Of a stretch of DNA of 64,000 bases, positions 45,497 through 55,560 are shown piece by piece (the first letter of the stretch is position 1; each line of letters opens with the position of its first letter). The position numbers were made by a program, and so were the translations under genes. The notes under the pieces were generated by a model. It was given only the letters and a program-made list of their open reading frames with translations, searched no databases and had not been told where the DNA came from. Where the stretch lies: assembly GCF_027943255.1 (NCBI RefSeq), contig NC_072896.1:121427879-121491878 (forward strand), in the 5' to 3' direction. The stretch is from Anastrepha obliqua (lineage: Eukaryota; Arthropoda; Insecta; Diptera; Tephritidae).

Positions 45497-46014
45497 AGAA
45501 AACCCCTTATGGTAAATTAACATTTTCTGCTAATTTTGAGAATTTTGTATGTTTCACAGACGTTGACTGGGGTAGCGACAGCTTGGACAGGAAGTCCTAT
45601 ACAGGTTATTTTGTTACAATGGCTGGTGGAGCAATAGCTTGGGAGTCGCGAAAGCAGTCTGTGGTTGCGTTAAGTTCGATGGAAGCTGAGTACATAGCAT
45701 TATGCCAAGGTACTAAAGAAATAGTTTTTCTTCGTGGTCTGTTGAATGAGTTGGGTTACCTGGAATATACGAGAGGCCCTACTTTGATTTTGTGTGACAA
45801 CCAGAGTGCGCAATTTATGGTGAAAAATCCCATGGTGCAGAAACGAAGCAAACACATCGACATTCGATACCATTATATACGAGAGAAACACGAATGCGGA
45901 CAAATTGAAGTTGAGTATGTTCCGACAAATGAGAATGCAGCCGACATACTTACCAAAGCATTGGGGAAGCAGAAGCATATTGAGAATTGTAACTTAATGA
46001 ATATTGAAATGTAA
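45406..46014 (+). pseudogene. copia RNase H
   Basis: Continues the polyprotein in the next frame. HVVSKLSQYN, CFTDVDWGSD (first Asp), WESRKQSVVALSSMEAEYIA (Glu), LILCDNQSAQ (Asp) and RSKHIDIRYHYIRE (Asp) give the full acidic set of copia RNase H. Ends ADILTKALGKQKH...NIEM with a stop at 46012-46014. Removes the RNA template during cDNA synthesis. Confidence 0.9.
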
Positions 46015-46056
46015 ACTTGAATTTTTAAATGTACAGGCTTGGTTTGAAGGGGCGTT

Positions 46057-46245
46057 TGTTGAATTCTAAATACAACTCTGCAAACCAATCCTACTCTCTT
46101 GTACTTCACTTACATGGAACTTTATACTTGTACAATTATACGTTAGATAGTAGGCGATGCCAAAAAATGTAAAACGGCAGTTAGAATAAAAACGTGAATT
46201 ACATCGACACGAGTTTTTCTTTCTCTGCGCGGAAATACTGCTTCA
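46057..46245 (+). repeat. copia 3' LTR, 189 bp
   Basis: Same ends as the 5' LTR. Lacks one of the two 42-44 bp internal blocks. Preceded by a purine tract, gaagggg, at about 46046-46052 that would prime plus-strand synthesis. Confidence 0.92.
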
Positions 46246-46753
46246 TTTAATATTTTTATACTAAAAATTTAAAAAATTTACTTTATTAATTAAATTTTTA
46301 TAATTTTTTTTTTAACTTTTGAGAAAAAGATATTTTAATACTAAAAATTATTTTTTTGAATCTTAGGCTCCTTTTAAAAAATTTTAACTTTTTTATTGAA
46401 TTTTTTGAGAAAAAAAGTTTTTTAAAAGAAATATTTGAGAAATAATTTAATATTTTTATACCAAAAATTTAAAAAATTTCCTTTCTAAAAATTTTAATAA
46501 TTTTTTTTTTTAATTTTTGAGAAAAATGTATCCTTTTCAATTAGAAATATTAGAAAAATAATTTAATATTTCCATCCTAAAATTAGTTTTGAAGTAACAT
46601 ATGTATCTTAGGCTCTTTTAAAAAAATTTTAACATTTTTTTTTTTTTTTTGAGAAAAAAGTTTTTAAAAGAAATATTTGAGAAATAATTTTATATTTTTG
46701 TATGAAAATTTAAAAAAATTTCCTTCTAAAAAATTTTAATAATTTTTTTTTTA
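46246..46753. repeat. satellite C, middle part
   Basis: Units with taatttaatatttttatac at 46246, 46443, 46559 and 46686 and intervening ttttgagaaaaaaagttttt. Poly-T runs vary in length. Ends where the RTE-like LINE begins. Confidence 0.8.
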
Positions 46754-46757
46754 AGTT

Positions 46758-47837
46758 TTGAGAAGGAAGAGAGGCGCCTCTTCAGACGCAAGAAAGGAGA
46801 AGCGAGAGCGTGAGCTGCTAGAAGAGTACAGGGGCAGGAATGGTGCTCGAAAATTCTATCAACAAGTCAAGCGGCTCACACAAGGTTTCAAGACCGGAGC
46901 ATCAGCCTGCAGAGATAAAAACGGAAATCTGGTTATGGATACACAGTCCACACTGGGCATATGGAGGGAACACTTCTGGAACTTACTTGCTGGCGATGAC
47001 GCACACAATTCCGCGCCAGTAGAAGATGACCCGATACCACCAATCGACGATAATTTGTACGTTTCACCACCTAGTCATGACGATGTCAGAGTTGGCAATG
47101 TGCTGATAGGGAGCATGCATCAGCTCATCTGGAAAATATGGCTAGCAGAAAGCATGCCCGACGATTGGAATCACAGTGTTCTTTGTTCTGTACTGAAGAA
47201 GGGTGACCCGACGATCTGCACCAACTACCGGGGCATCAGTCTTCTAGCCATCGCTTACAAGGTCCTGTCTAGCGTCCTACGTGGAAGACTTAAGCCGTTT
47301 GCCAACACACTGATCGGGCCTTATCAGTGCGGCTTCAGACGTGGTAAGTCCACCATCGGCCAGATTTTCACATTACGCTATATCCTGGAAAGGACCCATG
47401 AAAAGCATGTCGACACCCATCATCTCTTTGTCGACTATAAAGCTGAGTTCGGTATACCAGCGAAGCTCATACGGCTTTGCAGAATGACGTGGAGCAACAC
47501 AACCATCTCCGTCAAGGTAGGCAATAACCTCTCTGAGCCATTAAATACCGTTCGTGGTTTCAGACCAGGCGACCCACTGTCATGCAACCTCTTCAACTTC
47601 GTGATGGAAGGGGTGCTCCGAAAAGCAGGTGTTCATCGTAATGACACTATTTTCTACAAATGTGTCCAGCTCCTTGCCTACGCCAATGATATTGACATTA
47701 TCGGCCGCTGTAAGCGAGATGTCACCGCTGCGTTTTCTGCTATCGAAAATGAATCATCACGAGTGGGTCTGGCGGTGAACGAGGGTAAAACGAAGTATAC
47801 TATATGCTGTCTACAACGCGGAACATACGGCGTGTAG
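46758..47837 (+). pseudogene. RTE-like reverse transcriptase, YADD lost
   Basis: Open frame of 359 codons with internal deletions. DPTICTNYRGISLLAIAYKV and GPYQCGFRRGKSTIGQIF are RT motifs. HHLFVDYKAEFGIPAKLIRL joins the first Asp motif (FVDYKA) directly to sequence further down, so part of the palm is deleted. VRGFRPGDPLSCNLFN stands for the RQGD region. The catalytic box reads LLAYANDIDIIG, with AAT (47685-47687) where an Asp codon is expected. After NEGKTKYTICC the frame is lost. The protein cannot be catalytically active. Confidence 0.8.
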
Positions 47838-48468
47838 GAGCGCACGTCATTGCGGACAACTACACCTTCGAAGTTGTGCCAGAATTAATTAACCTGTGCA
47901 TCGCCGTTAACAGCAACAACGATATCAGCCTGGAGATCAAACGGAGAATCACTTTTGCTAATAGGTATTACTATGGGCTAAGTAAGCAACTGAGTAGTCG
48001 AGCCCTCTCTCGCATGACCAAACTGACACTTTACAGACGCTCATCATACCCGTGTTGCTTTATGGCGCAGAGGCATGGGTAGTGTCACAAAGCCATGCAG
48101 CCGCTCTTGGGGTGTTCGAGAGAAAAGTTCTTCGTAAGATCTTCGGTCCTGTGCGCGTTGGCGAAGACTACCGTTCAAGAATGAACCACGAGCTTTATGA
48201 GCTCTATGCCGACATTGACGTAGTTCAACGCATCGCCATCCAATGCCTGCGTTGGCTAGGACATGTCGTGCGTATGGATGAAGAAGCTCCAGAAAAGAAG
48301 GTGTTCGAGGGCGAAGTCCAAGGGAGCCAATGCAGAGGCAGACCACTGCTCCGGTGGAAAGACCAGGTGCAGGAAACCCTATGCTCGCTTGGTGTACAGA
48401 ATTGGAAAAGGCGCGCGCGGAGCAGAGACGCTTGGAGAGAGCTAGTGAGGTCGGCCGTAACTCGGTAA
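47804..48468 (+). pseudogene. RTE-like LINE C-terminal region
   Basis: Two overlapping frames carry the thumb and C-terminus. First (to 48082): HVIADNYTFEVVPELI, SLEIKRRITFANRYYYGLSK, LSSRALSRMTKLTLYR. Then from about 48040 in another frame: LLYGAEAWVVSQSHAAALGV, FERKVLRKIFGPVRVGEDYR, LRWLGHVVRMDEEAPEKKVF, RPLLRWKDQVQETL, stop at 48466-48468. These blocks are typical of insect RTE-like LINEs. Same protein type as the fragments at 14946, 36702 and 48640. Confidence 0.78.
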
Positions 48469-48498
48469 CAGGTTGTTATGGCCACCTAAATAAGTAAG

Positions 48499-48640
48499 TA
48501 AGTTTTTGGAAAAGGATATCCTTTTTAGTTAAAAAATTTCAAAAATAATTTAATATTTTCATGCTAAAAATTATTTCTGAAATGAAATATCTTAGGTTCT
48601 CTTTAAAAAATCATTTTTTTTTTTGTTTTTCAGAAAAAAA
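48499..48640. repeat. satellite C, right part
   Basis: tttttggaaaaggatatcct, aataatttaatattttcatg and gaaatatcttaggttctctt match the satellite unit; the array ends near the next LINE fragment. Confidence 0.7.
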
Positions 48641-48860
48641 ATATCTTGTATGAGCTTTACGGCAACAACGAATGTGCATCGAATGAAGACACCATTGGCT
48701 AGGTCATGTCGTCCGAATGTATACAAACGCTCCGGCTTTCAAAGTGTTTCAGCCAGTGGTGGCAAGCGAACACGGAAAAGCAGGGAGCCTTCCTCTGCTA
48801 TAGAAAAATCAAGTGGAGAAAGATTTGGCATCACATAGAGTATCCAACTGGTGTGGCGGT
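48641..48860 (+). pseudogene. RTE-like LINE, 3' fragment
   Basis: tatgagctttacggcaacaa (YELYGNN), a diverged LRWLGHVVRMYTNA-type segment, and gtggagaaagatttggcatc in changed frames resemble the C-terminus of the LINE at 36702-37060. Strongly decayed. Confidence 0.5.
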
Positions 48861-49119
48861 TAACATGAAGCTACTGATGCGATTCATGGAGGTAAAAACG
48901 ATTTTTTTTTAATTATACAAATTTATTGATTAAAAAGTTTAAAAATTTGATGCAAACTTTTCGAATTTATATAAATCTTTCACAAATAACTTTTGACTTG
49001 AATTAAAATAAATAGTCGAAGTAGTAGAAATAGGAACAAAGAGTCAAAACATGCCACTATGAGGGGCTTTTATACGTTTGCCATTTAGTATAATTAATTA
49101 ATTTTGTGACGCAGATGTA

Positions 49120-50388
49120 TGAGGGTGCTTTTTATATGTCGGGGTTTGGCAACCCTGGTGTTGCAATCTGGCAACTGACAGCTGTATCGCAAAGTTTGAC
49201 ATTTTTTGGCTTTTACTTACTCAGAACGTTTTGAAATACCAGCGCTATTTGTGTTGCTTACAGTAACTTAAAAGATTCATCTCGGTCCAAAAATGGAATT
49301 AAATCGTGAACATTTTCGTGCGATTATTTTTTACAACTTTCGACGTGGATTAACTCAGCAACATTGCATGGATGAACTTAATTCATTTTCTGGCGATGAA
49401 GTTGCATCAAGGACCAGTGTGTATCGATGGTATGGGGAATTCAATCGTGGTCGTAGTTCACTCCAAGACGAATTTCGTGAAGGTCGTCCAAAATCAGTTG
49501 TTGTTCCGAAAACCATTGATGCTGTGCGCGAACTGATATTGCAAGATCGTCATGTGACCTATCGTGAGATGGAGCAATCTTAGGCACTCCAAGACATTTG
49601 ACTGTCAAAAAAATTTGTTCGCGTTGGATGCCACACCATTTGTCAATCGCTCAAAAAAAGGCTCGTGTCGATTGGTCGAAGGAAATGCTCAAAAAATATG
49701 ATCGCGGGGCTTCGAAACACGTCTATGACATCGTGACAGGTGATGAATCATGGATTTACGCGTATGAGCCCGAAAGTAAACAGCGATCGACTGTATGGGT
49801 GTTTCAAGATGAGCCAAATCCAACAAAAGTTGTTCGCGCACGAAGCACTTCCAAGCAAATGGTCGCCTGTTTTTTCGGAAAAACTGGACATGTCGCAACC
49901 GTACCACTAGAACAACGCAGAACAGTAAATTCTGGGTGGTACACAACCATTTGTTTGCCAGTTGTCTTCCAAGAAATTAGGAAAACCAATCGCCAAAGAC
50001 GGATCACTCTTCACTAGGACAATGCGAGCTCTCACACATCAGCTCAAACAACTGCATTTTTGAGCACCCAAAACATCGAAATACGAGTAATGGGTCATCC
50101 GCCGTATAGTCCTGACTTGGCACCGAATGATTTCTTTTTATTCCCGTACGTAAAAAACAAACTGAGAGGTCAACGTTTTTCGACACCTGAAGAAGCGGTT
50201 GCGGCATTCAAAATGCATGTTTTGGAGGTGCCTCATTCAGAGTGGCAAACGTGCTTCGAAAATTGGTTCAAACGCATGCAAAAGTGTATAGATCTTCATG
50301 GAGAATATTTTGAAAAACAATAAAGTGATTTTTGATGATTAAAATTTGTTTTTGTTCTCTAATCCCGACATATAAAAGGAGCCCCTCG
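49120..50388 (+). mobile_element. DD34D-group mariner, full length, broken
   Basis: 1269 bp; ends tgagggtgctttttatatgt and (reverse complement) cgaggggctccttttatatg, TA flanks at 49118-49119 and 50389-50390. Transposase ATG 49293: MELNREHFRAIIFYNFRRGL, CMDELNSFSGDEVASRTSVY. A stop and a small deletion follow REMEQS (49582). In another frame come VKKICSRWMPHHLSIAQKKA and IVTGDESWIYAYEP (first Asp). A stop (tag, 50015-50017) sits directly before DNASSHTSAQTT (second Asp). Then GHPPYSPDLAPNDFFLF (third Asp). The second and third Asp are 36 residues apart here, not 34. Confidence 0.85.
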
Positions 50389-50390
50389 TA

Positions 50391-51000
50391 TATTCGAAAA
50401 TATGCTGGAAATTTAGATTTCATCATCACAGCGAAAGCATTAAATTTAATTAAAAAAAAAATATTTTCTTCAAAATATTATATTGCATATTAATAAATAA
50501 ATAAAGAAATAAACTTCATCCTCAATGCCATTTGCATTCCATTCATTATTTCTGTTAACGGTAACTGTAGTTGAGCTGTGATTGCTGCCACATAATTTGA
50601 TTTCACTTGAATCACGTTGCAGGCCATCACTCATCTTAACTTATGCGAGTTGAAGCTAAATTCTACTCACACACGCATAGAGAGAAGAAGAACACTATTA
50701 CTGTTCGACATGACTGTAACTATTGTCCTTTTTCGGCTGCTCTTCGCAGAATTTACCATCTCCATCCAATCTCGCTTTTTACTTTCATTTCTGCATTACT
50801 ACTTTTTGGTTTTTTGTACTCTTTCCTATTTGTGGCAAATTGTCGATTTTCGTTTTAGCAACAAAGCCAAGTGTGCGTTGTGTATGCGTTTGCGAGTCCT
50901 CTTCAGCGCGTGCAAATGTCAACACGACACAAATCGACGTGCGCCATTTGTGTGAGGAATGCACATACGCACAGATACATACTCGCATATGCATACATAT
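50391..51000. other. non-coding; left flank of the R1-type LINE
   Basis: Unique-looking; ends in an ACAT/ACGC-rich microsatellite (50960-51000) that is the insertion site of the LINE. Open frames here (50617-51064) follow no known family. Confidence 0.5.
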
Positions 51001-53617
51001 TAAAAACAGAATAAGGGTTGGAGGGTGGAGACACTTGATGAAGAAATGTTCCAAATCATGCTAGAAAAGAACCCAACTAGCACCAACGATGTGGAACTAC
51101 AGGCGGAACTGCTAGTAAAATATGTTAGCAGAGCTTGCGATGCCGCTATGAGCAGGAAAATACAGAGCGCTCCCAGAAAGCCTGTATACTGGTGGAACGA
51201 GGAGATCAGCACCCTAAGAAGCGAATGCAAAAAAGCAAGGCGCCTTTCCCAAAGGAGCTATGGGTTGGCAGAACACTACAGGCTCCGCGAGAACTATAAA
51301 AAGAAGCGGAAGCAATTAAAGAAAGTCATTAAAAGCAGCAAGGCAGCTAGCTTTAAAGAACTGTGCCAGAATGTGGACGAAAACCCGTGGGGTGATGGCT
51401 ACAAACTCGTTATGGCCAAGGTCAAAGGAGGTAGAGGACAGGCGCCAACTTGCCCCATTCTTTTGGAAAAGATTGTACAGACACTCTTTCCAAAACAAGA
51501 CATGCAACCAAGCCGGTCCCAGTGCCACGCAGCAGAAAACAGTGTCACAATCAGTGAAGCAGAGGTGATTTTGGCAACGGAAAGTTTCGGCAATGCTAAG
51601 GCTCCAGGACCTGACGGAATTCCGAACAAGGCGCTGAAGATCGCTATCAGGCGCAACACAAAGCCATTTGCAGAACACTTCACCAAGTGTATAAATGAAG
51701 GCACGTTTCCGAAAGTATGGAAGAAACAACAACTGGTCCTACTACAGAAACCAAATAAGCCAGCGGGTGACCCAAGTTCTTATCGGCCACTCTGCATGAT
51801 AGATACCATGGGTAAAATCTTGGAGAAACTAATCTGCACACGCCTGGAACAGCACCTGGAGAAAGCGCCGGCTGAACTATCCGAACATCAGTTTGGTTTC
51901 CGAAAAGGTCGTTCAACCATCGATGCCGTCAGGAGGGTGACAAACATTGCAAGTAAGGCTATTGAGGGTGACAGGTGGATGCATGGCGATAAAGAATACT
52001 GTGCAGTTGTCACTCTGGATGTCAAGAACGCCTTCAACTCGGCATACTGGCCACATATTATAAAGGCCCTTGAAGGAAAAAAAACCCCAGCATACTTAGT
52101 ACGGGTTATAAACAGTTACCTGTCGGAAAGAGTACTTCTGTACAATACAGATGAAGGCCCTAAGAGATATGCAGTGACGGGCGGAGTACCGCAGGGATCT
52201 GTGCTGGGCCCGATCCTATGGAATGTACTATATGATGGGGTACTGCAACTCCCAATGCCGAGGGAAGTGCAAATAATAGGATACGCAGACGACATTGCGT
52301 TAACCATAGTTGCCAAAACAATCCCTCAGATTCAGAGTATCTGCAGCGAGGCCACAACGAAGGTCAAACAATGGCTAACGGCGGTTAAACTACAGCTAGC
52401 AGGGCAAAAAACAGAAGCAGTTCTCATTACGAGTAGAAAAAAGTTAGAAACGACCACACTAAACATTGATGGGTTTAACGTCACAACACAAGCGGCACTA
52501 CGATATTTGGGTGTAATGATCGATGCTCGACTAAGCTTCAAGGAGCACATTAAAAAAGCATGCGGAAAGGCAGCCATGGTGACGGCGGCACTGTCAAGAA
52601 TCATGGCCAACATCGGTGGTCCCACTCAGAGTAGAAGAGCGCTCCTGGCTAAAGTCACCCAGTCTACACTCATGTATGCAGCACCCATATGGGGTAAAGC
52701 CCTGATACAGAAAACATACGCGAAGAAGGCGGAAATAGTTTTTAGACTTATTTCCCTTAGAGTTGCCTGTGCTTTCAGGACAGTGTCGTTTGAAGCAGTA
52801 TGCGTCATATCGGGTATCATGCCACCAGATATAATGGCCTCTGAACTGGGTAGAGTGTACGACAAAGCCAAAAGCCTAAACAGGAGGTTAACGGCGGAAG
52901 AGCGTAAAGAAGAAAGACTGGGGAGCATAACTGAGTGGCAAAATCGCTGGGACCTAGCGACAAAAGGAAGATGGACGCATAAGCTTATCAGAAGCGTACA
53001 GGCTTGGGTTGAGAGAGGACATGGTGACACAGATTACTACCTCACACAGTTCCTGACGGGGCATGGATGCTATAGAGAGTATCTCCAAAGACTCGGCCAC
53101 GAGGACGCAGCTGACTGCTCGCTCTGCGGCAACGGTAGTGAGAACGTGGAACATGTGTTCTTCTCCTGCCCGAGATACGCATCTGAAAGAATGTGCATTG
53201 AAGAAATTATAAAAGAAAAAATAACCCCAGGCAACATTGTAGATCACATGCTGCGGTCGAAGTTGGTGTGGGCCAAGATGAAAGAATGGTCCGCAAATGC
53301 GTTACAGGAACTGCGAAAAAAAGAATGGGAACGCAGTAAAGAAAGAAGACAAAGAAATAATGAGAGAGAGATATAAGTGAAGAGCCATAATGGCTAGCTT
53401 GGCCCTGCGATGCAATGCTTAAACGGCGGTACCCCAGGGCAAACTAAAGCTACAGAAGTCGGAGTTAGGGTTTAGTACGTAGGTGTACTGTTTCGCAAGT
53501 CCAGTTTAGTAGTAATACTGACTGCGCGTGGTCCCGAATGAGGTGCACCCTTAGCGATCAGTATGAATCGTGCATGCCATCTATATTGACGGTATCTATG
53601 TAAGATTCCCCCTTCGG

Positions 53618-53662
<45 letters not shown>
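51001..53662 (+). mobile_element. R1-clade LINE, 5'-truncated, with poly(A) and 14-bp target duplication
   Basis: Flanked by atatgcatacatat at 50987-51000 and 53663-53676. The 5' end falls just after the endonuclease domain, so only the RT part of ORF2, the 3' UTR and a long A-tract (53620-53663) are present. The target is an ACAY-type simple repeat. Waldo-like members of the R1 clade are known to use such repeats, so a Waldo-like identity is likely but inferred. Confidence 0.88.
51004..53376 (+). CDS. R1-clade reverse transcriptase (ORF2 without endonuclease)
   Basis: Open from the truncation point to TAA 53374-53376, about 790 codons with no lesion. The first codons (GWRVETLDEEMF, then RKPVYWWNEEISTLRSECKK) are the linker that follows the endonuclease in R1-clade ORF2. 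RT motifs: NAKAPGPDGIPNKAL, SSYRPLCMIDTMGKILEKLI, EHQFGFRKGRSTIDAV, VVTLDVKNAFNSAYW (first Asp), GGVPQGSVLGPILWNVLYDG, and IIGYADDIALTIVAK with YADD at 52282-52293. LRYLGVMIDARLSFKEHI is the thumb. The C-terminal CCHC-like motif is CSLCGNGSENVEHVFFSC, with a highly basic tail. No start codon of its own; it cannot be expressed as in a full element. Confidence 0.88.
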   Translation, partial: KQNKGWRVETLDEEMFQIMLEKNPTSTNDVELQAELLVKYVSRACDAAMSRKIQSAPRKPVYWWNEEISTLRSECKKARRLSQRSYGLAEHYRLRENYKKKRKQLKKVIKSSKAASFKELCQNVDENPWGDGYKLVMAKVKGGRGQAPTCPILLEKIVQTLFPKQDMQPSRSQCHAAENSVTISEAEVILATESFGNAKAPGPDGIPNKALKIAIRRNTKPFAEHFTKCINEGTFPKVWKKQQLVLLQKPNKPAGDPSSYRPLCMIDTMGKILEKLICTRLEQHLEKAPAELSEHQFGFRKGRSTIDAVRRVTNIASKAIEGDRWMHGDKEYCAVVTLDVKNAFNSAYWPHIIKALEGKKTPAYLVRVINSYLSERVLLYNTDEGPKRYAVTGGVPQGSVLGPILWNVLYDGVLQLPMPREVQIIGYADDIALTIVAKTIPQIQSICSEATTKVKQWLTAVKLQLAGQKTEAVLITSRKKLETTTLNIDGFNVTTQAALRYLGVMIDARLSFKEHIKKACGKAAMVTAALSRIMANIGGPTQSRRALLAKVTQSTLMYAAPIWGKALIQKTYAKKAEIVFRLISLRVACAFRTVSFEAVCVISGIMPPDIMASELGRVYDKAKSLNRRLTAEERKEERLGSITEWQNRWDLATKGRWTHKLIRSVQAWVERGHGDTDYYLTQFLTGHGCYREYLQRLGHEDAADCSLCGNGSENVEHVFFSCPRYASERMCIEEIIKEKITPGNIVDHMLRSKLVWAKMKEWSANALQELRKKEWERSKERRQRNNEREI

Positions 53663-53666
<4 letters not shown>

Positions 53667-53676
53667 GCATACATAT

Positions 53677-54850
53677 GTAAATGTATGTGTATGTGCGTAG
53701 GTGTACAAATACATATCTACAAATGTGTACGTGTATGTGTGCATGCGTGAGTGGATCACGTAGCGGAATGTCGTGTCTAAGTGACAACGTTGTCCTCCTC
53801 CTCGTCATCTCCTCTCCTTTGTTTGCGTCTGGCAACGGCAGTTTCAGCGGCGTTCTGGCTTTTGTGTCAGCGTATTGCCAACCCCTCGCTTTTGCTTTTC
53901 GCACAAAAGTGCACAGACACACAGGCGCATATGATTCGGTGTATGTATTATGCAAATAAAAACTAAACTTTTGTAGTAGCCGATATGGTTGCGCACGTTT
54001 GTGTGTGTGTGTGTGGGTGGGCTAGTGACTTTGTGCGCCGCCTGTGATCCTTTGCGTCGCATAGTTGCTCGGCAAACACTTAAATTGCAATTTGCAAATA
54101 GTACAGCACAGCCGTAGCGCACATTTCCAGCGATACATTAGCACGCACTCACATTCCGCTCGCACACACTCACATATTCTCACCCATGCATTGTCGGTTT
54201 GCACAAATCTCTCACTTGCTGAAAGGTAGTCGTCGCAATCGTTATAATCCTTCACTGGCTTCTACGTTGGCGGCGTCATCTTTTGCCTTATAATACCCGC
54301 CTTTGCCTTTACCTTCCTTTCACCTCGACTAGGCTGCCTATTACAGACGCACACAGACTCACACATACAGACAAAATTACCACAACTATCCAAGTTGTTA
54401 TTTCATGCCCAGTGCTTTGTGCTGGCTTGCTGCTGTACTCTGCTCTGCTTTTGGCCTTTTGCTTTGCCCGTTGCGCGCTCTTTGTTGTGGTTTACCATGG
54501 CTTAGGCGGCTCGTCGACCCATAAAAGGGATATTTTTGATGAACATCTGTACGATTCTGTAATTTTTTTCTCATTTTTCTGTTACTCCATGCCAAGGCCA
54601 TGCTTTGTGTCATGCTGTGTGTGTGGTGAAGGGAGTGGGCGATTGGGATGGTGCATGGCTAGTTGGGTGTGTTGCGTATACGTCAGGTAATCAGTGAAGT
54701 AAGAAGAAGCAGACAAACTCGTACTTACAAATACATCTATAAAAACAAATTAGCACATAGAAAAGCACGAAATTTGCAACATTGTAGCTTTGAAAGCCAA
54801 GTGAAGAGAGAAAAGTTAAATTGGGGCAAATAATTGATAGAGTGGAAGAT
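53677..54850. other. non-coding; right flank of the R1-type LINE
   Basis: Begins with an ATGT/TGTG-rich microsatellite (53664-53750) that continues the target repeat, with another TG run at 54000-54016. Apparent frames (53596-53959, 54283-54690) overlap the A-tract or simple repeats. Unique-looking otherwise. A gggtgattttttt at 54856 resembles a mariner end but has no partner. Confidence 0.45.
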
Positions 54851-54925
54851 ATATAGGGTGATTTTTTTGAGCTGCGTGAGAACTATCGATATCGCTAACT
54901 ATGGTTTGACAGCTGTAAATGGCAC

Positions 54926-55560
54926 GGTTAACCAGATTGCTTGTCTAAGACAGGACACTCGGTGGCCCTAAGGCCATTGTGATACCTGCATTTGATTTCC
55001 ACCTCCCAACTAAGTTGCTTAAGCCACTTAGATTTTATAAAGAAAGTAGCTACTCCCTCCAATGAGACATTTTGCAAATTCCCCAGGTTTTCAAGGAAAT
55101 AAGAGCCAAGATATTTGGCACGGCTTCTTTGAAGTGCAGGGCATTTATACAGGAGGTCTTGTAGCGACTCAATTTCTTCTTCATCTCCACAGCTCCAGCA
55201 GAAGCCATTGCGAGGTACACCCATTCTACTGTGACCCATTATAACACCTGGGAGGACGCTGGTAGTTGATCTGCTAAATCCAAGGAGATATTTGTTCTTC
55301 TAAGATTCAGTTTTGGCCAGCGCACATTTCAAGACCCTCCAGTTAGTAGTCAGAGATCCCCTTCAATTGGTTTCAGCGTTTACGCTCAAGTCAATCGTAG
55401 TGTACCGTTCGTTTAGAGTTATGCTTATGTCCTCTACCACTCGCTGAAGGTCAATCTCAGAGCCTTTCCTTACACATTAATCTGCTCCTTCACTTCCCTC
55501 CACTCCAGAGTGGCCGGAGACGAATAAAGTGTAGTGTTGCTGGATAAGCGAGAGCGACCC
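54926..55560 (-). pseudogene. Loa/I-like LINE 3' fragment (RNase H end and C-terminal motif)
   Basis: Minus strand. From 55560 down: LFVSGHSGVEGSEGAD (RNase H C-terminus), then traces in several frames, and from 55239 an open frame MGHSRMGVPRNGFCWSCGDE with EEIESLQDLLYKCPAL and YLGSYFLENLGNLQNVSLEG. This gives the C-x2-C...C zinc-like motif and its usual downstream segment. The 3' UTR (54926-55020) matches the fragment at 38519-38650. RT is absent; the upper end meets a mariner at about 55561. Confidence 0.7.

Larger units (their letters stand above)
41669..46245 (+). mobile_element. copia-type LTR retrotransposon, complete but frameshifted
   Basis: 4577 bp with two LTRs (TG...CA), 5-bp target duplication tttaa (41664-41668, 46246-46250), half-tRNA primer-binding site, gag, protease, integrase, RT and RNase H in the Ty1/copia order, and a polypurine tract before the 3' LTR. 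The LTRs differ by two substitutions plus a 44-bp length difference, so insertion is fairly recent. At least three frame changes break the polyprotein (43120-43126, about 44793-44808, about 45395-45405). Confidence 0.93.
46754..48498 (+). mobile_element. RTE-like LINE, deleted and frameshifted
   Basis: Inserted in satellite C. Flanks aagttttgagaa (46754-46765) and aagtttttggaaa (from 48499) suggest a diverged target duplication. The endonuclease and the RT fingers are missing. The 3' end has aataagtaagtaag, a short simple-repeat tail typical for RTE elements. Coding parts are described separately. Confidence 0.75.

Noticed and set aside
51316..53247. Several minus-strand open frames of 65-138 codons
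   Set aside because: All are antisense to the R1-clade RT frame; leucine/serine-rich translations without motifs.
53596..53955. 119-codon minus frame with a long Phe run
   Set aside because: The Phe run is the LINE poly(A) tract read backwards.
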